A stretch of DNA of 64,000 nucleotides from Aquabacterium sp. (GTDB lineage: Bacteria > Pseudomonadota > Gammaproteobacteria > Burkholderiales > Burkholderiaceae_C), in assembly GCF_030652515.1 (NCBI RefSeq), contig NZ_JAUSAR010000137.1:1-64000 (forward strand), given 5' to 3'. The position numbers and the translations under genes are program-made. The notes below the pieces were generated by a model that did no database searches, was not told the origin of the DNA, and was given only the letters and a program-made list of their open reading frames with translations. Positions 17,301-27,541 of this stretch are shown here, one piece after another (within the stretch, counting starts at the first letter, position 1; each line of letters begins with the position of its first letter).

Positions 17301-17836
17301 ATGAATCCCGTCGGCAGCAGGTCTTGTGGCAGGCGGAAGCCTGCTTCGCCCGCTGCCGGGGTGAAGTAGTAGCCCGCATACAGCGTGGCGATGCCGGTGG
17401 AGAGCAGGCCGGGGCCGAATCCGCCGAGGGCGGCGCTCATGATGATGGGGAACATGAGCATGATCAGCATCGGCCGCATGTTGAACTGGGTGCCGATGCC
17501 TTCACGTACCAGCAGGGCGAACAGCGTGATGATCGCAGCGAACAGGTAGAGTTGCCAGCGTTTCCAGTTGACGATCCCGCCAAACTGAGTAGGGGCCTCG
17601 TGGACATGCTGGCGGTGCTCGATCCTGCGCAGCAGGTAATAGAGCAGCAGCGAAGTGACTGCCATGAACAGCCAGCCTTTGACGGTCTGGAGGATCATGT
17701 GGGTCTCGTGGGTGGTGGGAAACGATTCGACCATCTGGTCGGAGAAGAGTATCCAGAGACTGCCGAAGAGTGCATAGATCAGCACGACCTTGAGGGTGTC
17801 GGAGTGCGACGAGCGGTTGGTGCCAGGGTCGTGCAT
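14384..17836 (-). CDS. Multi-PAS GGDEF-EAL protein (probable c-di-GMP phosphodiesterase)
   Basis: A 1150-residue membrane sensor. A hydrophobic N-terminal region with several membrane spans (DUF4118/KdpD-like, about 15-210) leads into four PAS/PAC units (about 216-345, 345-465, 465-590, 595-715), one containing ITNLDGSIEYVNEAFVRNTG. The GGDEF domain has the active loop AGDEF (near residue 802) instead of GGDEF, so it may be catalytically weak or only bind GTP. The EAL domain is intact: EALVRWQHP near 937, NISPRHF, EVTEG, DDFGTGYSSLSYLK and EGVETEEQ. Net activity is therefore more likely c-di-GMP hydrolysis. GGGAG lies seven bases before ATG 17836. Confidence 0.93.
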   Translation of the reverse strand: MHDPGTNRSSHSDTLKVVLIYALFGSLWILFSDQMVESFPTTHETHMILQTVKGWLFMAVTSLLLYYLLRRIEHRQHVHEAPTQFGGIVNWKRWQLYLFAAIITLFALLVREGIGTQFNMRPMLIMLMFPIIMSAALGGFGPGLLSTGIATLYAGYYFTPAAGEAGFRLPQDLLPTGFMIVNGLLVSYLSMMLHEARYRSEQARRQAEASLTEKTRAMQLLEGIAEGATDAIFAKDSQGRYLLFNQAAARNVGKTAAEVIGKDDTSIFKPQDAALVMADDQRVMEANQVMTWEHRLTTALGGRVFSTTQGPLHDEHGAVTGVFGIARDITSIKTAEDALRRERDRNQRYLDTLQGIMLALDSEGRITMLNRYGCELLGYRESELLGENWFKTCLPQPEGMETVYPVYRKLMSGNLDNTEQYTNTVLCRDGTQRLISWRNRFLMNQAGNIIGTLSSGEDITEKQRTEGALRESEQRLLLAQEAAHAGIWELDLVSGRSYWSPEAERLYGVEPGTLRNDDDWRANVHPEDLHLIDDEWEKHILKGEPFEAEFRYRLKSGEMRWLMSKGSAQYDDAGKPIRLSGVNLDISTRKMHEEKLRQLSLAVEQSPESIVITNLDGSIEYVNEAFVRNTGYNREEVLGKNPRVLHSGKTPKGTYDELWKTLSDGSIWQGEFHNKRKDGSEYTEHAVISPIRQPDGRITHYVAVKEDITAKKQAEAEINRLAFYDTLTGLPNRTLLLERVTQTLGLTRRTSHLSALIAFNIDRFKTFNDAGGQELGDTLLKAVAERLSATMREGDVVARIAGDEFGILLTDLAPQQQSAAHYALHVADKIHASLHKPFKVGNEHITLTACLGIAMFPDRDEDTPLDILRRANTALHHAKTRGNGQTSFFEGALDEVAKQRFDIERELHQAIKAGELRVFLQPQVDAAGKTVGAEALVRWQHPQRGLIQPGAFIPIAEESNLIVEIGNWVFAEVSRLLTQEEMSTSTMRISVNISPRHFRQADFVDQLKRSILHTGVDPARLMLEVTEGMLIDNINDVIAKMVELSAMGIHFSLDDFGTGYSSLSYLKRLPIHEIKIDKTFVQDMTTDANDASLVETILLVAQHMHLKVVAEGVETEEQAAFLNLRGPVIHQGYLFGRPEPAAQFLQRLPT

Positions 17837-17863
17837 GACGAAACTCCCGATCCGTTTTGCGTC

Positions 17864-17938
17864 TGGTGTCCCCGACAGGAATCGAACCTGTAATTGACCC
17901 TTAGGAGGGGCCGGTTATATCCATTTAACTACGAGGAC
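17864..17938 (-). tRNA. tRNA-Arg (anticodon CCT)
   Basis: A 75-nt cloverleaf on the minus strand. The acceptor stem GTCCTCG pairs with CGGGGAC, the anticodon loop is CTCCTAA (CCT), the T arm is ACAGGTTCGATTCCTGT, and the 3' CCA is encoded. It decodes AGG. It lies between the GGDEF-EAL gene and the divergent peroxiredoxin gene. Confidence 0.96.
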
Positions 17939-18015
17939 TTGCGTGATAGGTGCTGAACTGCGCGCATTCTAACGTAAAATCTCGGCTCCGCTCAGGCATG
18001 TCCAAGGAGAGCAAC

Positions 18016-18555
18016 ATGAAATGGTTGATGCTGTTCGGTCTGTTTGCCGCACTGGCACTGGTGTTGAGCCAGATGGCGCGTGCGGGCGAGTTGCCCAAGG
18101 TGGGCGAGGCTGCGCCTGATTTCGATCTGCCCGACCAGAACGGGGTGCGACACACCCTGAATGGATATTCGGGCAAGTGGCTGGTGCTGTATTTCTATCC
18201 CAAGGACGATACGCCCGGTTGCACGCAGGAAGCCTGCGCTTTCCGTGACGACTTGCACAAGCTGACGGCATTGGGCGCGCAGGTGGTTGGCATCAGTGTG
18301 GATGACAGCGAGAGTCATGCCGAGTTCGCCAAGAAATATCATCTGCCGTTCCCGCTGCTGGCGGACAAAACTGCAGCGGTGGCGGCGAAGTACGGCGCGC
18401 TGACGAATCTGGGGCTGATCAAGTTCGCCAAGCGCTACACCTTTTTGATCGACCCGCAGGGTAAGGTCGCGAAGGTTTATATGAAGGTCGAGACCTCGAA
18501 ACACTCGACCGAGATCATCGAAGATTTGAAGAAATTGACTGAGAAAGGCAAGTGA
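18016..18555 (+). CDS. Exported Bcp-type peroxiredoxin
   Basis: A 179-residue thiol peroxidase of the AhpC/TSA superfamily. It has an N-terminal signal peptide ending near ARAGE, so it probably acts in the periplasm, unlike ordinary cytoplasmic Bcp. The peroxidatic cysteine C69 sits in DDTPGCTQEAC, with a second Cys five residues on (C74), the atypical two-cysteine arrangement of Bcp. AAGGAGA precedes ATG 18016, which agrees with the signal peptide; the longer frame from 17950 is not needed. It overlaps the next gene by one base. Confidence 0.9.
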   Translation: MKWLMLFGLFAALALVLSQMARAGELPKVGEAAPDFDLPDQNGVRHTLNGYSGKWLVLYFYPKDDTPGCTQEACAFRDDLHKLTALGAQVVGISVDDSESHAEFAKKYHLPFPLLADKTAAVAAKYGALTNLGLIKFAKRYTFLIDPQGKVAKVYMKVETSKHSTEIIEDLKKLTEKGK

Positions 18556-19004
18556 TGCGTTATCCGAATGTGAATGTGTTTGCAGCATGGTTCCTGATGC
18601 TGCAGACGTTGGCGATGGGCTGGGTCGCGGCGGCCGGGCGCGTGGTGCTGGAACTGCTGGGCGTGGCGACCACCGAGGGCGACATCCCCGGGCGCGTGGT
18701 CGGTGCCTTGCTGTTGCTGCTGATCGTGTTCCTGGTCTGGTATTTCATGCGCGGTTTGCCGCCGCAGGGAAAACCGGAGGGCAACGGATTCAAACTTGGT
18801 CACCGTTTGTTGCTGGCCGGCAATGTCATGGCGGCGTTGCTGTTCGTGTTCCATTTTTTCGCCACCGGTATCGACGACTACAACACGCATCTGGTGTTGA
18901 GCAAGTTCACCACCTCGTTCGGCTATTTTTCGATGGGCTTCTTCGCTGTCGGTTTCTCGCTGGTCTATCAATCCTCGCTGCCGCAAGAAGAAAAGAAAAC
19001 CTAA
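18555..19004 (+). CDS. Conserved-looking membrane protein, unknown function
   Basis: A 149-residue integral membrane protein with about four hydrophobic segments (near 8-37, 47-65, 83-103 and 120-140). The start ATG overlaps the peroxiredoxin stop (TGATG), so the two are translationally coupled, and uup begins immediately after its stop. No motif identifies a function. Confidence 0.8.
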   Translation: MRYPNVNVFAAWFLMLQTLAMGWVAAAGRVVLELLGVATTEGDIPGRVVGALLLLLIVFLVWYFMRGLPPQGKPEGNGFKLGHRLLLAGNVMAALLFVFHFFATGIDDYNTHLVLSKFTTSFGYFSMGFFAVGFSLVYQSSLPQEEKKT

Positions 19005-20900
<1,896 letters not shown>

Positions 20901-20910
20901 GGGGGTAAGG

Positions 20911-22113
20911 GTGAAGTTCAAAAGCGGATTGATATCCATCGCGGTCGCTGCCTTGTGTCTGCCGGCCTGTTCCACGCAACAGTTGGTCACGGTGGCGACG
21001 GCGAAAGACCCTGAGAAGGCGCTGAAGGGCATGGCCGAGCGCCGGGTGAATTCCTACAAATACAATCCCGAGTTGATCGTCGTCGATTTCAAAAAGGCCA
21101 AGTCCGAGTACGACCGCCTGATGGGCAACGTGAAGAAGGAGAGCGGTGCCAAATGGGGCAAGCGCGAATCCGCCACCCTGCCGACACGTACCCGCTATGT
21201 TAAGTACACCGAGGACTACAAGAACCGTGTGGTGGTGGATTACGACGCGGGCAGCATACTCATCGAGCATCTGGACGAGGAAGGCGTGCAGGAGAAACTG
21301 CGCAACGCTGCCGTCGTGGCGCTGCTTACCCCGGACGATCCGGGCGCGGTCGACCTGTTCTCGGACAAGGAGATCCGGCTCGACGGCACACCTTATTTGC
21401 GCGAACTGGTGGTGGACGAGAACGGCGTGGTGCTGAAGTCGCGCGAGGATATCGACCGCTATACCGCCTGGCTGGTCGGGAACAGATTGCAGAACCGCAT
21501 GATCGACGCCAACGGTGTCAGCAAGATGGTGTTCTACGTGCAGATGAGCATGGTGAACGCGCATGTGGACAAGCGCGCGCTGCAATACGCCGAGTCCGTG
21601 CGCAGGCATGCCGAAGGGACACAGGTCAGCCGCAGCCTCATCTATGCGGTGATCAAGACCGAAAGCGCATTCAATCCCTTTGCCGTGTCCAGTGCACCTG
21701 CCTACGGCATGATGCAACTGGTGCCGTCCAGTGGCGGGCGCGAGGCCTACCGCAAAGCCAAGGGGCAGGATGTGATGCCGAGCAAGGAGTACCTGTTCAA
21801 TGCCGACAACAACATCGAACTGGGTTCAACCTACCTGAGCGTGTTGCTCAACGACAGTCCGCTGCGCGGGATACGCAGCGCGGTGGCGCGCGAGTATTGC
21901 GCCATCGCCGCCTACAACACCGGCCCGTCCAACGTGTTCCGCGCGTTCAGCAAGCTGAGCGGCAAGGCGCGCCAGGAGGAAGCGCTGGACAGGATCAATG
22001 CCATGAAGCCTGACGAGGTGTACGACACCCTGCGCACCAAACTGCCGTACGAGGAGACGCGCGGTTATGTGGCCAAGGTGGTGGACGCGAAGAAACGTTA
22101 CGCGACGATGTGA
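20911..22113 (+). CDS. Membrane-bound lytic murein transglycosylase (MltC-like)
   Basis: A 400-residue outer-membrane lipoprotein (signal ending CLPAC) that cleaves peptidoglycan. The N-terminal half matches the DUF3393 region of MltC, and the C-terminal half is the SLT domain. The catalytic glutamate is E251 in IKTESAFNP, followed by AYGMMQL and later AAYNTGPSNV. The start is GTG at 20911 with AAGGGGG upstream. It follows uup by 10 bp and is probably cotranscribed. Confidence 0.9.
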   Translation: MKFKSGLISIAVAALCLPACSTQQLVTVATAKDPEKALKGMAERRVNSYKYNPELIVVDFKKAKSEYDRLMGNVKKESGAKWGKRESATLPTRTRYVKYTEDYKNRVVVDYDAGSILIEHLDEEGVQEKLRNAAVVALLTPDDPGAVDLFSDKEIRLDGTPYLRELVVDENGVVLKSREDIDRYTAWLVGNRLQNRMIDANGVSKMVFYVQMSMVNAHVDKRALQYAESVRRHAEGTQVSRSLIYAVIKTESAFNPFAVSSAPAYGMMQLVPSSGGREAYRKAKGQDVMPSKEYLFNADNNIELGSTYLSVLLNDSPLRGIRSAVAREYCAIAAYNTGPSNVFRAFSKLSGKARQEEALDRINAMKPDEVYDTLRTKLPYEETRGYVAKVVDAKKRYATM

Positions 22114-22114
22114 G

Positions 22115-23017
22115 TCAGATAACCGGGTTCTGCAGCAGCCAGCCCAGCGCGCCCAGCGAGCCGAACAGGATAGTCAGATGCAGCCCGGTCCATAGCTTGT
22201 AACGCCAGGCGAGTTTTTCGTGGTCGAGGTTGCTGATGAGATACAGGCGACCGTCGTGCGGCTTGAGCATGAAGTTGGTGTCGGGTTGGGCGTGCAACTC
22301 GTTCAGTCTATTCTCCGCCTCGCGCTTTGCGGCCGAGCGAGCCAGTCCCCACTCCCGCATGTCCAGGACCCCGTTGTTGTCGAGGTCGAAACGCTGCATC
22401 AGGTTCTCGTTGTCCATCTTCCATTCCGACAGCACGTCCTTCACCAGATCCTCATGCGTGGTCGTTAGCGTGCTACCGCCCACGGTTTTGAATTCGCCCA
22501 GCGTGTAGATGTCGTCGATGTCGAGCAGCTTCCATTCGGTATAGCGCAGGTCGCCGGTAGTCCAGCTATCTTTATGTCGGGTGAGTATCTCGGCGTGCTC
22601 GGGATCGACCACGCATTTGCCGCTGCCGTCGTCGATGACGAAGGGGGCGCTGGTCTCGCCTTTTTCGACGGTGTGCCAGCCTTTGTTGTCACTGCTGCGT
22701 TTCTCTTGCAGGTGGCGGCACCACAGGCAGGGCAACATCGAATAGCGCGACATGACCGGATTGCCGTGCGGCTCGCCCTGCCCGATGAGTTCGACATAGC
22801 CCTGCGCGGCCGAGCCGATGCGCGAAGTCGGTGTGCCGCTGACCATGCGCAGGCGGTGCAGGGCCGAATACCAAGCCATCAGGCTGATGAAAGCCATGAG
22901 GCCCAAGCACCACAGCCAGCCGGCATAGGATTCCAGCTTGATGCCGACGAACAGCAGGAAGAGCTGTGAGCCGGAGGTGACGAGCTGTGCGTATTCGCGT
23001 TTCAGCGAAACGAGCAT
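22115..23017 (-). CDS. GIDE-domain membrane protein with EF-hand loop
   Basis: A 300-residue protein related to the bacterial GIDE (E3-ligase-like) family that commonly accompanies LemA. Hydrophobic segments occur near 17-50 and at the C-terminus (about 275-295). A perfect 12-residue EF-hand calcium loop (DLDNNGVLDMRE, 211-222) lies in the soluble part, and a CxxC (CLWC, 97-100) is present. It begins seven bases after the lemA stop codon, so the two form one unit. The function is unknown; calcium binding is inferred from the loop only. Confidence 0.75.
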   Translation of the reverse strand: MLVSLKREYAQLVTSGSQLFLLFVGIKLESYAGWLWCLGLMAFISLMAWYSALHRLRMVSGTPTSRIGSAAQGYVELIGQGEPHGNPVMSRYSMLPCLWCRHLQEKRSSDNKGWHTVEKGETSAPFVIDDGSGKCVVDPEHAEILTRHKDSWTTGDLRYTEWKLLDIDDIYTLGEFKTVGGSTLTTTHEDLVKDVLSEWKMDNENLMQRFDLDNNGVLDMREWGLARSAAKREAENRLNELHAQPDTNFMLKPHDGRLYLISNLDHEKLAWRYKLWTGLHLTILFGSLGALGWLLQNPVI

Positions 23018-23024
23018 GGGACGC

Positions 23025-23594
23025 TTAGCTGAACAGCGACTTCATATCCACATCGGCCTTTTCCGCGGTGGAGAATTCCAGCAGCGGTTTCGCCGAGTAG
23101 GCGAACATGTTGGCGATGAGAATGGCAGGAAACTGTTCGATACCGACGTTGTAGATGTTGACTGATTCGTTATACAACTCGCGGCGGTCGGCGATGCCGT
23201 TCTCCAGCCCGGTGATGCGGGTTTGCAGTTGCATGAAGTTCTGGTTGGTCTTCAGATCGGGATAGGCCTCGGCCACCGCGAAGATGTTGCCCAATCCCAT
23301 GCGCAACATACCCTCTGCCTTGCCCAGAGCCTCGATGTCCTGTCCCTGGCGCGCGGTCTGCACCATGGAGCGCGCTTCGATCACGCGTTGCAGGGTCTCC
23401 TGCTCGAACTGTTTGTATTGTTTGCAGACTTCCACCAGCTTGGGCAGTTCGTCGTGACGCTGCTTGAGCAGAACGTCGATATTGGCCCAGGCTTTGCTGA
23501 CAGCATGCTTGAAGCTGACAAGGGTGTTGTACAGGCTGACGGCATAGATCAGGACAACGAGGCAGATGCCGAGAAGGATGAGAGTGCTGGTCAT
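23025..23594 (-). CDS. lemA: LemA family protein
   Basis: A 189-residue protein with an N-terminal membrane anchor (about 4-22) and the long helical LemA domain: NTLVSFKHAVSKAWANIDV, the KQRHDELPKLVEVCK stretch, then FAVAEAYPDLKTNQNF and ENGIADRRELYNESVNIYN. LemA proteins are membrane-associated with an unresolved role. AAGGAG lies eight bases before ATG 23594. It is paired with the downstream GIDE gene. Confidence 0.93.
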   Translation of the reverse strand: MTSTLILLGICLVVLIYAVSLYNTLVSFKHAVSKAWANIDVLLKQRHDELPKLVEVCKQYKQFEQETLQRVIEARSMVQTARQGQDIEALGKAEGMLRMGLGNIFAVAEAYPDLKTNQNFMQLQTRITGLENGIADRRELYNESVNIYNVGIEQFPAILIANMFAYSAKPLLEFSTAEKADVDMKSLFS

Positions 23595-23677
23595 TGCGAA
23601 GCTCCTTGTGCGAGTGGAAGACGACGCGGCGAATCATAAAACAAAACGCCGCGCCTCTGCACAGGATTACTTCTGGA

Positions 23678-24808
23678 TCACTGGCCGAAAAACTCCTTCA
23701 CCTTGCCCATCCACGACTTGGCGCGAGGATTGTGGCGTCCGGTGTCCTGCTGGCTGATGGCCTCGAACTCGCGCAGCAGTTCCTTCTGGCGGTCGGTCAG
23801 GCTGGAGGGCGTCTCGACGATGACATGGCAATGCAGGTCGCCGTGGGTGTGCGTGCGCATGCCCTTGATGCCCTTGCCGCGCAAACGGAAGATCTTGCCG
23901 CTCTGCGTTTCTGCGGGGATCTTGATGCTGGCCTTGCTGTCCAGCGTGGGTATCTCGATCTCGCCGCCCAGGGCCGCGGTGGAGAAACTGATCGGCATCT
24001 CGCAATGCAGGTCGTCACCGTCGCGCTGGAACACGCTGTGCGGCTTGATGTGGATCTCGACGTACAGGTCGCCGTGCGGCGCACCGTGCGAACCCGCCTC
24101 GCCGTGGCCGCTGTGTCGCAGGCGCATGCCGCTGTCGATGCCGGCCGGGATCTTGATCTCCAGCGTCTTGTGCTTCTTCACGCGCCCGGTACCCTGGCAG
24201 TCCTTGCACGGCGAGCTGATCTGCTTGCCGCTGCCGTGGCAGCGCGGGCAGGTCTGCTGCACCGAGAAGAAGCCCTGCTGCATGCGCACCTGACCGTGAC
24301 CGGCGCAGGTCTGGCAGGTGGTGGCGCTGGTGCCGGGTTTTGCGCCCGAGCCGCTACAGGTCTCGCACTCTTCCATGACCGGGATACGGATCTGTTTCTC
24401 GGCGCCGCGTGCGGCTTCTTCCAGCGTGATCTCCATGTTGTAGCGCAGGTCGGCACCGCGATGCGCCTGGCTGCGCCCGCCGCGGCCACCACCGAAGATG
24501 TCGCCGAAGATATCGCCGAAATCGAAGCCCTGCGCACCCGCACCGCCGGCACCAAAGGGATTGCCGCCGCCCATGCCGCCCGCTTCGAACGCCGCGTGGC
24601 CATACTGGTCGTAAGCGGCACGCTTCTGTCCGTCGGATAAAGTCTCGTACGCTTCCTTCGCTTCCTTGAACTGCTCTTCCGCTTTGGGATTGTCCGGGTT
24701 GCGGTCGGGGTGGTGCTTCATCGCCAGCTTGCGATAAGCCTTTTTGATCTCTTCCTCCGATGCGTCGCGGTTGATGCCGAGGACTTCGTAGTAGTCGCGC
24801 TTGCTCAT
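23678..24808 (-). CDS. dnaJ: Chaperone DnaJ
   Basis: Hsp40 co-chaperone of 376 residues that delivers substrates to DnaK and stimulates its ATPase. The J domain contains HHPDRNP. A Gly/Phe-rich linker follows, then four zinc-binding repeats ([32 protein letters not shown]) and the C-terminal substrate domain. It is the last gene of grpE-dnaK-dnaJ. A hairpin (24828-24843) lies in the gap after dnaK, and another (23625-23653) follows dnaJ without a U-tract. Confidence 0.98.
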   Translation of the reverse strand: MSKRDYYEVLGINRDASEEEIKKAYRKLAMKHHPDRNPDNPKAEEQFKEAKEAYETLSDGQKRAAYDQYGHAAFEAGGMGGGNPFGAGGAGAQGFDFGDIFGDIFGGGRGGRSQAHRGADLRYNMEITLEEAARGAEKQIRIPVMEECETCSGSGAKPGTSATTCQTCAGHGQVRMQQGFFSVQQTCPRCHGSGKQISSPCKDCQGTGRVKKHKTLEIKIPAGIDSGMRLRHSGHGEAGSHGAPHGDLYVEIHIKPHSVFQRDGDDLHCEMPISFSTAALGGEIEIPTLDSKASIKIPAETQSGKIFRLRGKGIKGMRTHTHGDLHCHVIVETPSSLTDRQKELLREFEAISQQDTGRHNPRAKSWMGKVKEFFGQ

Positions 24809-24872
24809 GTTTTTTCCATGTGACGATGGGGCGCACGCGCCCCACCGGTTACAACCTCAATTAATTTCCGGC

Positions 24873-26795
24873 TTACTTCTTGTCTTTGACTTCGGTGAAC
24901 TCGGCATCCACCACATCGCCTTCGTCAGCCTTGGCTTCCGGTTGCGCACCGCCTTGTGCGCCTTGCGTCTTGGCCTGCTCGGCGGCATACATCTTTTCGC
25001 CCAGCTTCTGCGCGGCAGTGGCCAGTGCTTCGGTCTTGGCGTCAATGGCTGCCTTGTCGTCGCTCTTCACCACTTCTTCGGCTTCCTTCACGGCAGCTTC
25101 GATGGCGGCTTTTTCGTCGGCAGACAGTTGCTCGCCGTATTCCTTCATCGACTTGTTGGTGGAATGGATCAGGCCATCCAATTGGTTGCGCGAAGTCACC
25201 AGTTCCATCGCCTTTTTGTCTTCGTCGGCGTGTGCTTCGGCATCCGCCACCATGCGCTGGATCTCTTCTTCACTCAAGCCGGAGCTGGCCTTGATGGTGA
25301 TATTGGCTTCTTTGCCGGTGGCCTTGTCCTTGGCGCCCACATGCAAAATGCCGTTGGCGTCGATGTTGAAGGTCACTTCGATCTGCGGCATGCCGCGCGG
25401 TGCGGGCGGGATGTCGGCCAGATTGAATTGCCCCAAGCTCTTGTTGCCCGAAGACATCTCGCGCTCGCCCTGCAGCACGTGGATGGTCACCGCAGACTGG
25501 TTGTCGTCGGCAGTCGAGAACACTTGCGATGCCTTGGTCGGGATCGTGGTGTTCTTCTTGATAAGCTTGGTCATCACGCCGCCCATGGTTTCGATACCCA
25601 GAGACAACGGGGTCACGTCCAGCAGCAGCACGTCTTTCACTTCACCCTGCAGCACGCCGCCCTGGATCGCCGCGCCAACCGCCACGGCTTCGTCCGGGTT
25701 CACGTCCTTGCGCGCTTCCTTGCCGAAGAACTCTTTAACTTTTTCCTGCACCATCGGCATACGGGTCTGGCCGCCGACCAGAATCACGTCGGCGATGTCG
25801 GCGTTGGTTACGCCCGCATCCTTCATGGCGATCTTGCACGGCTCGATGGTGCGTGCGACCAGGTCTTCCACGATGCTTTCCAGCTTGGCGCGGGTGATCT
25901 TCACGGCCAGGTGTTTCGGGCCGGTCGCGTCTGCCGTGATGTACGGCAGGTTCACTTCGGTCTGCTGTGCGGAAGACAGCTCGATCTTGGCTTTTTCCGC
26001 CGCGTCTTTCAGGCGCTGCAGGGCCAGCATGTCCTTCTTCAGGTCGACGCCGCTTTCCTTCTTGAACTCTTCCACCAGGAACTCGATCACGCGCATGTCG
26101 AAGTCTTCGCCGCCGAGGAAGGTGTCGCCGTTGGTGGACAGCACTTCGAACTGGTGCTCGCCGTCGATTTCGGCGATGTCGATGATGGAGATGTCGAACG
26201 TGCCGCCACCTAGGTCATACACCGCGATCTTGCGGTCGCCTTCCTGCTTGTCCAGGCCGAAAGCCAGCGCAGCCGCAGTCGGCTCGTTGATGATGCGCTT
26301 CACGTCCAGACCGGCGATGCGACCTGCGTCCTTGGTGGCCTGGCGCTGCGAGTCGTTGAAGTAGGCCGGAACCGTGATGACGGCTTCGGTGACGGGCTCG
26401 CCGAGGTAGTCTTCGGCGGTCTTCTTCATCTTGGCCAGCACTTGCGCGGAAATTTCCGGTGCGGAGATTTCCTTGTCGCGCACCTTTCCCCAGGCGTCGC
26501 CGTTCTTGGCCTTGACGATGGTATAGGGCACCATGTTGATATCTTTTTGAACCATCGGCTCTTCGAAACGACGGCCAATCAGGCGCTTCACGCCGTACAG
26601 GGTGTTCTTCGGGTTGGTCACGGCCTGGCGTTTGGCGGGCGCGCCCACCAGTACTTCACCGTCTTCCATGTAGGCGATGATGGAAGGTGTCGTGCGCGTA
26701 CCTTCCGCGTTCTCGATCACCTTGGTCTTGCCGTTTTCCATGATGGCCACGCAGGAGTTCGTCGTGCCCAGGTCGATACCGATGATTTTTCCCAT
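24873..26795 (-). CDS. dnaK: Chaperone DnaK (Hsp70)
   Basis: Hsp70 of 640 residues. The ATPase domain starts with [20 protein letters not shown]. The interdomain linker [14 protein letters not shown] and the substrate-binding domain follow, and the helical lid ends in a charged tail ([14 protein letters not shown]). It folds and protects proteins with DnaJ and GrpE. GAAAGGAAAG precedes the ATG. The 93-bp gap to grpE carries a GCCGCC/GGCGGC hairpin. Expression is expected from the heat-shock type promoter before grpE. Confidence 0.99.
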   Translation of the reverse strand: MGKIIGIDLGTTNSCVAIMENGKTKVIENAEGTRTTPSIIAYMEDGEVLVGAPAKRQAVTNPKNTLYGVKRLIGRRFEEPMVQKDINMVPYTIVKAKNGDAWGKVRDKEISAPEISAQVLAKMKKTAEDYLGEPVTEAVITVPAYFNDSQRQATKDAGRIAGLDVKRIINEPTAAALAFGLDKQEGDRKIAVYDLGGGTFDISIIDIAEIDGEHQFEVLSTNGDTFLGGEDFDMRVIEFLVEEFKKESGVDLKKDMLALQRLKDAAEKAKIELSSAQQTEVNLPYITADATGPKHLAVKITRAKLESIVEDLVARTIEPCKIAMKDAGVTNADIADVILVGGQTRMPMVQEKVKEFFGKEARKDVNPDEAVAVGAAIQGGVLQGEVKDVLLLDVTPLSLGIETMGGVMTKLIKKNTTIPTKASQVFSTADDNQSAVTIHVLQGEREMSSGNKSLGQFNLADIPPAPRGMPQIEVTFNIDANGILHVGAKDKATGKEANITIKASSGLSEEEIQRMVADAEAHADEDKKAMELVTSRNQLDGLIHSTNKSMKEYGEQLSADEKAAIEAAVKEAEEVVKSDDKAAIDAKTEALATAAQKLGEKMYAAEQAKTQGAQGGAQPEAKADEGDVVDAEFTEVKDKK

Positions 26796-26888
26796 GATGC
26801 TTTCCTTTCAGTTGAATTCTTAAGATTGGTTGAATGCCGTTGTTGCCTTGCCGCCTAACATCAGGGCGGCATTCGATATTTCAAGTGC

Positions 26889-27425
26889 TTATTCCTTGGA
26901 CTTCGCCACCATGACCAGGGCCGGGCGCAAAATGCGGTCATTCAGGCTGTAGCCCTTCTGCATCACGTTGACCACGGTGTTCGCCTCCTGCTCGCTTTCC
27001 AGCATGCCGATGGCCTGGTGCTTGTGCGGGTCCAGCTTTTCCCCGACCGGGTTGATTTCCTTGATATTGAACTTCTCGAACACGCTGGAGAGCTGCTTCA
27101 GCGTCAATTCCATGCCGCTCTTGAAACTCTCGATATTGTCGGTCTGCACGGCCATGCCGGCTTCCAGGCTGTCCTTCACGGCCAGCATCTCGTTGGAGAA
27201 GCGCTCCACGGCGAACTTCTGTGCCTTGCTCACGTCTTCGGCGGCACGGCGGCGGATGTTCTCGCTCTCGGCCTTGGCGTACATCCAGGCGTCGTAGTGT
27301 TCCTGCGCCTTGCGCTCGGACTCCTGCAGCATCTCTTCCAGGCTGGGCGTGGTGTCCGGTGCTGTTTCGGCGGCCGGGGTCGCCTGCGCTTGCTCGTTCT
27401 GCTGGGTGTTTTCGTTCTTTTCCAT
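26889..27425 (-). CDS. grpE: Nucleotide exchange factor GrpE
   Basis: A 178-residue protein that releases ADP from DnaK. A disordered Gln/Ala/Thr-rich N-terminus is followed by a long coiled coil and the conserved head ([45 protein letters not shown]). ATG 27425 has AGGAG upstream and fits the usual length; the frame begins earlier at 27479 without support. It is the first gene of the heat-shock operon. Confidence 0.96.
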   Translation of the reverse strand: MEKNENTQQNEQAQATPAAETAPDTTPSLEEMLQESERKAQEHYDAWMYAKAESENIRRRAAEDVSKAQKFAVERFSNEMLAVKDSLEAGMAVQTDNIESFKSGMELTLKQLSSVFEKFNIKEINPVGEKLDPHKHQAIGMLESEQEANTVVNVMQKGYSLNDRILRPALVMVAKSKE

Positions 27426-27453
27426 GCTGCTCTCCTGTTTTCGACTTCGGGCA

Positions 27454-27480
27454 AATTGGGGCGGGATGGGGGATTTCAAG
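27454..27480 (-). promoter_or_regulatory. Sigma-32 type heat-shock promoter of grpE-dnaK-dnaJ
   Basis: On the minus strand CTTGAA is followed after 13 bases by CCCCAATT, close to the sigma-32 consensus (CTTGAA, 13-15 bp, CCCCAT-T). It lies about 30 bases before the grpE ATG. No CIRCE element is visible. Confidence 0.75.
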
Positions 27481-27541
27481 TGTCATGGCGAATTTTTTTT
27501 TTCGCATGAGATAATGCGGCCCGTTCAGTTGCCCGTCTGTT

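Noticed and set aside
24828..24843. GC hairpin between dnaK and dnaJ as a terminator
   Set aside because: GGGGCGC/GCGCCCC has no U-run on the transcribed strand and dnaJ follows, so it is more likely an mRNA-processing or stability stem.
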